Below, piece after piece: positions 5,009 through 6,368 of a stretch of 6,368 nucleotides of DNA (the stretch's first letter is position 1; the number at the start of each line of letters is the position of its first letter). Source of the stretch: an uncultured Eubacterium sp. GTDB taxonomy: Bacteria > Bacillota > Clostridia > Oscillospirales > Acutalibacteraceae. The stretch is taken from positions 1 through 6,368 of the forward strand of contig CABQCC010000081.1 in assembly GCA_902462495.1 (NCBI GenBank). The letters run 5' to 3'. The notes beneath the pieces are model-generated. The model was given only the letters and a program-made list of their open reading frames with translations, did not search any database and was not told the origin of the DNA. The position numbers and the translations under genes are program-made.

Positions 5009-5836
5009 ATGAAAAGAATCGTGACTGTGCAAGACATATCGTGTCTTGGCAAATGTTCTATTACTGTTGCCTTGCCGATTATTTCTGCTATGGGGATTGA
5101 AACGAGCATTATTCCGACTGCCGTTTTGTCGACCCACACACTTTGGGAGCACTATGTTTGTGATGATTTGACCGACAACATTCCGCTTGTTGCCGAGCAT
5201 TGGAAAAACGAAGGCTTTAGATTTGACGCAATATACACAGGATACCTTGCATCGAGCAAGCAAATTGATGTTGTGTGCAAACTTTTTGACGAGTTCAAAA
5301 CCGATGGCAACTTCATTTTTGTTGACCCTGCAATGGCTGACAACGGCGAAATGTACAGAAATTTTGACAAAAGTTTTGCAGATAAAATGCGTACGCTGTG
5401 TGCAAAGGCAGATATTATCGTGCCGAATATGACCGAAGCGTGCTTGTTGACCGACACGGAATACAAGAGCGACTACGATGACAAATACATTGCCGATTTG
5501 CTCAAAAAGCTAACCGACCTCGGTGCATCAAAGGCGGTTATCACAGGTGCTCATTATGACGGCAAATACGGAATTATGAGTTACGACAGCATAAATGACG
5601 AATACAGTTTTTATGCTCACCAAAAGATAGACCATATTTTTTACGGCACAGGCGACGTGTTCTCCTCTGCTTGCGTGGGTGCTTTGACGCAGGGTTATTC
5701 ACTTGCCGAAGCAGTTGAAATTGCAGGCGAATTTGTTTTTGCAAGCATCAGCGCCACGATGAGAGACATGGACGCAAGGCTGTACGGAGTTAACTTTGAA
5801 CAGGCGCTCCCCTTGCTGGCTAAATACAACAAATAA
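5009..5836 (+). CDS. pdxK: pyridoxamine/pyridoxal kinase (PfkB/ribokinase superfamily)
   Basis: Cytoplasmic vitamin B6 salvage kinase phosphorylating pyridoxal, pyridoxamine or pyridoxine at the 5'-OH with ATP. 275 residues, the usual length, one ribokinase-like domain. The N-terminus VQDISCLGKCSITVALPI (7-24) and TAVLSTHT (37-44) are typical of the clostridial pyridoxamine kinase group. Further motifs are YTGYLAS (76-82), VDPAMADNG (105-113), NMTE (140-143), ITGAH (178-182), and the C-terminal anion-hole motif GTGD (213-216) with D216 as the expected catalytic base. ATG at 5009 follows GGAGG (4997-5001) by 7 nt. It appears monocistronic, between an AT-rich spacer and a strong terminator 3 nt after the stop. 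The alternative, a hydroxymethylpyrimidine (ThiD) kinase, is less likely given the PdxK/PdxY-like N-terminus. The symbol is family-level; substrate preference among B6 vitamers is not readable. Confidence 0.9.
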   Translation: MKRIVTVQDISCLGKCSITVALPIISAMGIETSIIPTAVLSTHTLWEHYVCDDLTDNIPLVAEHWKNEGFRFDAIYTGYLASSKQIDVVCKLFDEFKTDGNFIFVDPAMADNGEMYRNFDKSFADKMRTLCAKADIIVPNMTEACLLTDTEYKSDYDDKYIADLLKKLTDLGASKAVITGAHYDGKYGIMSYDSINDEYSFYAHQKIDHIFYGTGDVFSSACVGALTQGYSLAEAVEIAGEFVFASISATMRDMDARLYGVNFEQALPLLAKYNK

Positions 5837-5839
5837 GAC

Positions 5840-5877
5840 AAAGCAGTAGTTACATTCATTGTAACTACTGCTTTTTT
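5840..5877 (+). terminator. intrinsic terminator of the pyridoxamine kinase gene
   Basis: AAAGCAGTAGTTACA (5840-5854) pairs perfectly with TGTAACTACTGCTTT (5860-5874), 15 bp with a 5-nt loop, continuing into six T (5872-5877). It starts 3 nt after the kinase stop and ends just before the stop of the convergent gene. In the reverse direction the T run is interrupted (TTTGTCTTATTT), so it may also serve that gene, less efficiently. Confidence 0.9.
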
Positions 5878-5878
5878 A

Positions 5879-6368
5879 TTATAGCTTTTCGTCTTTTGGA
5901 ACTTTGCCGTGATGAATTGCATTGCCGATATTAACCGGTGAAAAATACAATTTTGCACGCTTGACAAAGGAATTAACCTTACTGCGATTAAATTCAATAT
6001 CCGTCAAGCTGTAAACAACTGTGTTTTCTGCAACTTCCTTAGCGGTAACGCTGTCGTCAAGCTTCATAGTGATAACCTTTTCTTCGTTTGGCAACAAATC
6101 AAAGAAATTATCCGAAAACGGCAAATGAGTTGCCGAACATTCTGCCTTGACAAGACGGGCAAATTTGTCTGTCTTGATGTGAAGTTCAACGCTGTCATTT
6201 TTGACATAGATTTTTGTATTAAGCTTTGCTTTTGGCAAATTGAGATGTTTTTCATTATCAAAGAGGCAAGTTTTCTTTGCAACGATTTTGCCGTTTTGCT
6301 TTATGCTTGCAACAATGCCTGTTGACTTTTTGTCATAATCGTTTGCGCTTTGTCCAAAATTCGCAGAG
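5879..6368 (-). CDS. glycoside hydrolase family 2, beta-mannosidase-like protein, C-terminal part, cut by window edge
   Basis: The frame is open from the right edge (first complete codon ends at 6367) to the TAA at 5881-5879, about 162 residues of a larger protein. The stretch ATHLPFSDNFFDLLPNEEK resembles the conserved SDN-FFDL-LP strand of the C-terminal Ig-like domain of GH2 beta-mannosidases. The surrounding alternating hydrophobic strands (for example LNTKIYVKNDSVELHIKT) fit a beta-sandwich. These enzymes remove terminal beta-mannose from glycans, and the ones lacking a signal peptide act in the cytoplasm on imported oligosaccharides; the catalytic (alpha/beta)8 domain and N-terminus are outside, so activity and location cannot be checked. 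A TTG at 6238 inside the frame is not a plausible start, because the frame continues upstream with protein-like sequence and no ribosome binding site. Convergent with the pyridoxamine kinase gene. Confidence 0.72.
   Translation of the reverse strand, partial: SANFGQSANDYDKKSTGIVASIKQNGKIVAKKTCLFDNEKHLNLPKAKLNTKIYVKNDSVELHIKTDKFARLVKAECSATHLPFSDNFFDLLPNEEKVITMKLDDSVTAKEVAENTVVYSLTDIEFNRSKVNSFVKRAKLYFSPVNIGNAIHHGKVPKDEKL

Noticed and set aside
4892..5263. 123-residue minus-strand frame across the kinase promoter and 5' end
   Set aside because: Antisense to the start of the kinase gene and its promoter; low-complexity, no ribosome binding site or family resemblance.
6064..6325. Small frames on both strands within the GH2-like region
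   Set aside because: They overlap the long open frame that continues off the window edge and contains the family-like SDNFFDLLP stretch.
1..6368. CRISPR arrays, insertion sequences, phage or defence genes
   Set aside because: No regularly spaced repeats, no transposase or integrase frames, and no terminal inverted repeats were seen; the genes are housekeeping or transport types.

Overview
The window looks like ordinary chromosome from a low-to-moderate GC Gram-positive bacterium, most likely a gut-type member of the Clostridia (Bacillota). This is inferred from the strong AAGGAGG-like ribosome binding sites, TTGACA/TATAAT promoters with extended -10 elements, hairpin-plus-T-run terminators, and the flavour of the proteins. 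A species name is not supportable. No mobile element, CRISPR array, phage gene or defence system is visible.

Layout. Positions 1-861 (minus strand) hold the first 287 residues of a P2-type cation-transporting ATPase that runs off the left edge. Its ~180-nt leader (about 1044-862) carries a recognisable yybP-ykoY manganese riboswitch. The switch has a 15-bp transcription terminator whose 5' arm overlaps the closing strand of the aptamer. A near-consensus promoter drives it. This is the most informative regulatory structure in the window and points to Mn2+ export rather than only Ca2+ transport. Next, 3826-1091 (minus) is a tightly packed unit hisH-hisF-MATE exporter, with 2-nt and 4-nt gaps. 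It starts at a promoter back-to-back with that of ppa.

On the plus strand, ppa (3950-4483, family I inorganic pyrophosphatase) is followed by a hairpin and then, almost directly, by a tRNA-Ser(CGA) gene (4520-4608) and two further hairpins, the second a strong bidirectional terminator. After an AT-rich gene-free stretch of about 300 bp comes a monocistronic pyridoxamine/pyridoxal kinase (5009-5836) with a strong terminator. A convergent minus-strand gene at the right edge (6367-5879) is the C-terminal part of a glycoside hydrolase family 2, beta-mannosidase-like protein.

How the genes relate. HisH and HisF form imidazole glycerol phosphate synthase (histidine biosynthesis, linked to purine salvage through AICAR). 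The pyrophosphatase removes the PPi made by many biosynthetic steps, including early histidine steps. The kinase salvages vitamin B6. The metal ATPase and the MATE exporter are membrane transporters with no obvious metabolic link to their neighbours. I find no undescribed system. The points most worth following up are the Mn riboswitch architecture, the orphan hisHF-MATE grouping, and the placement of the tRNA behind the ppa hairpin.
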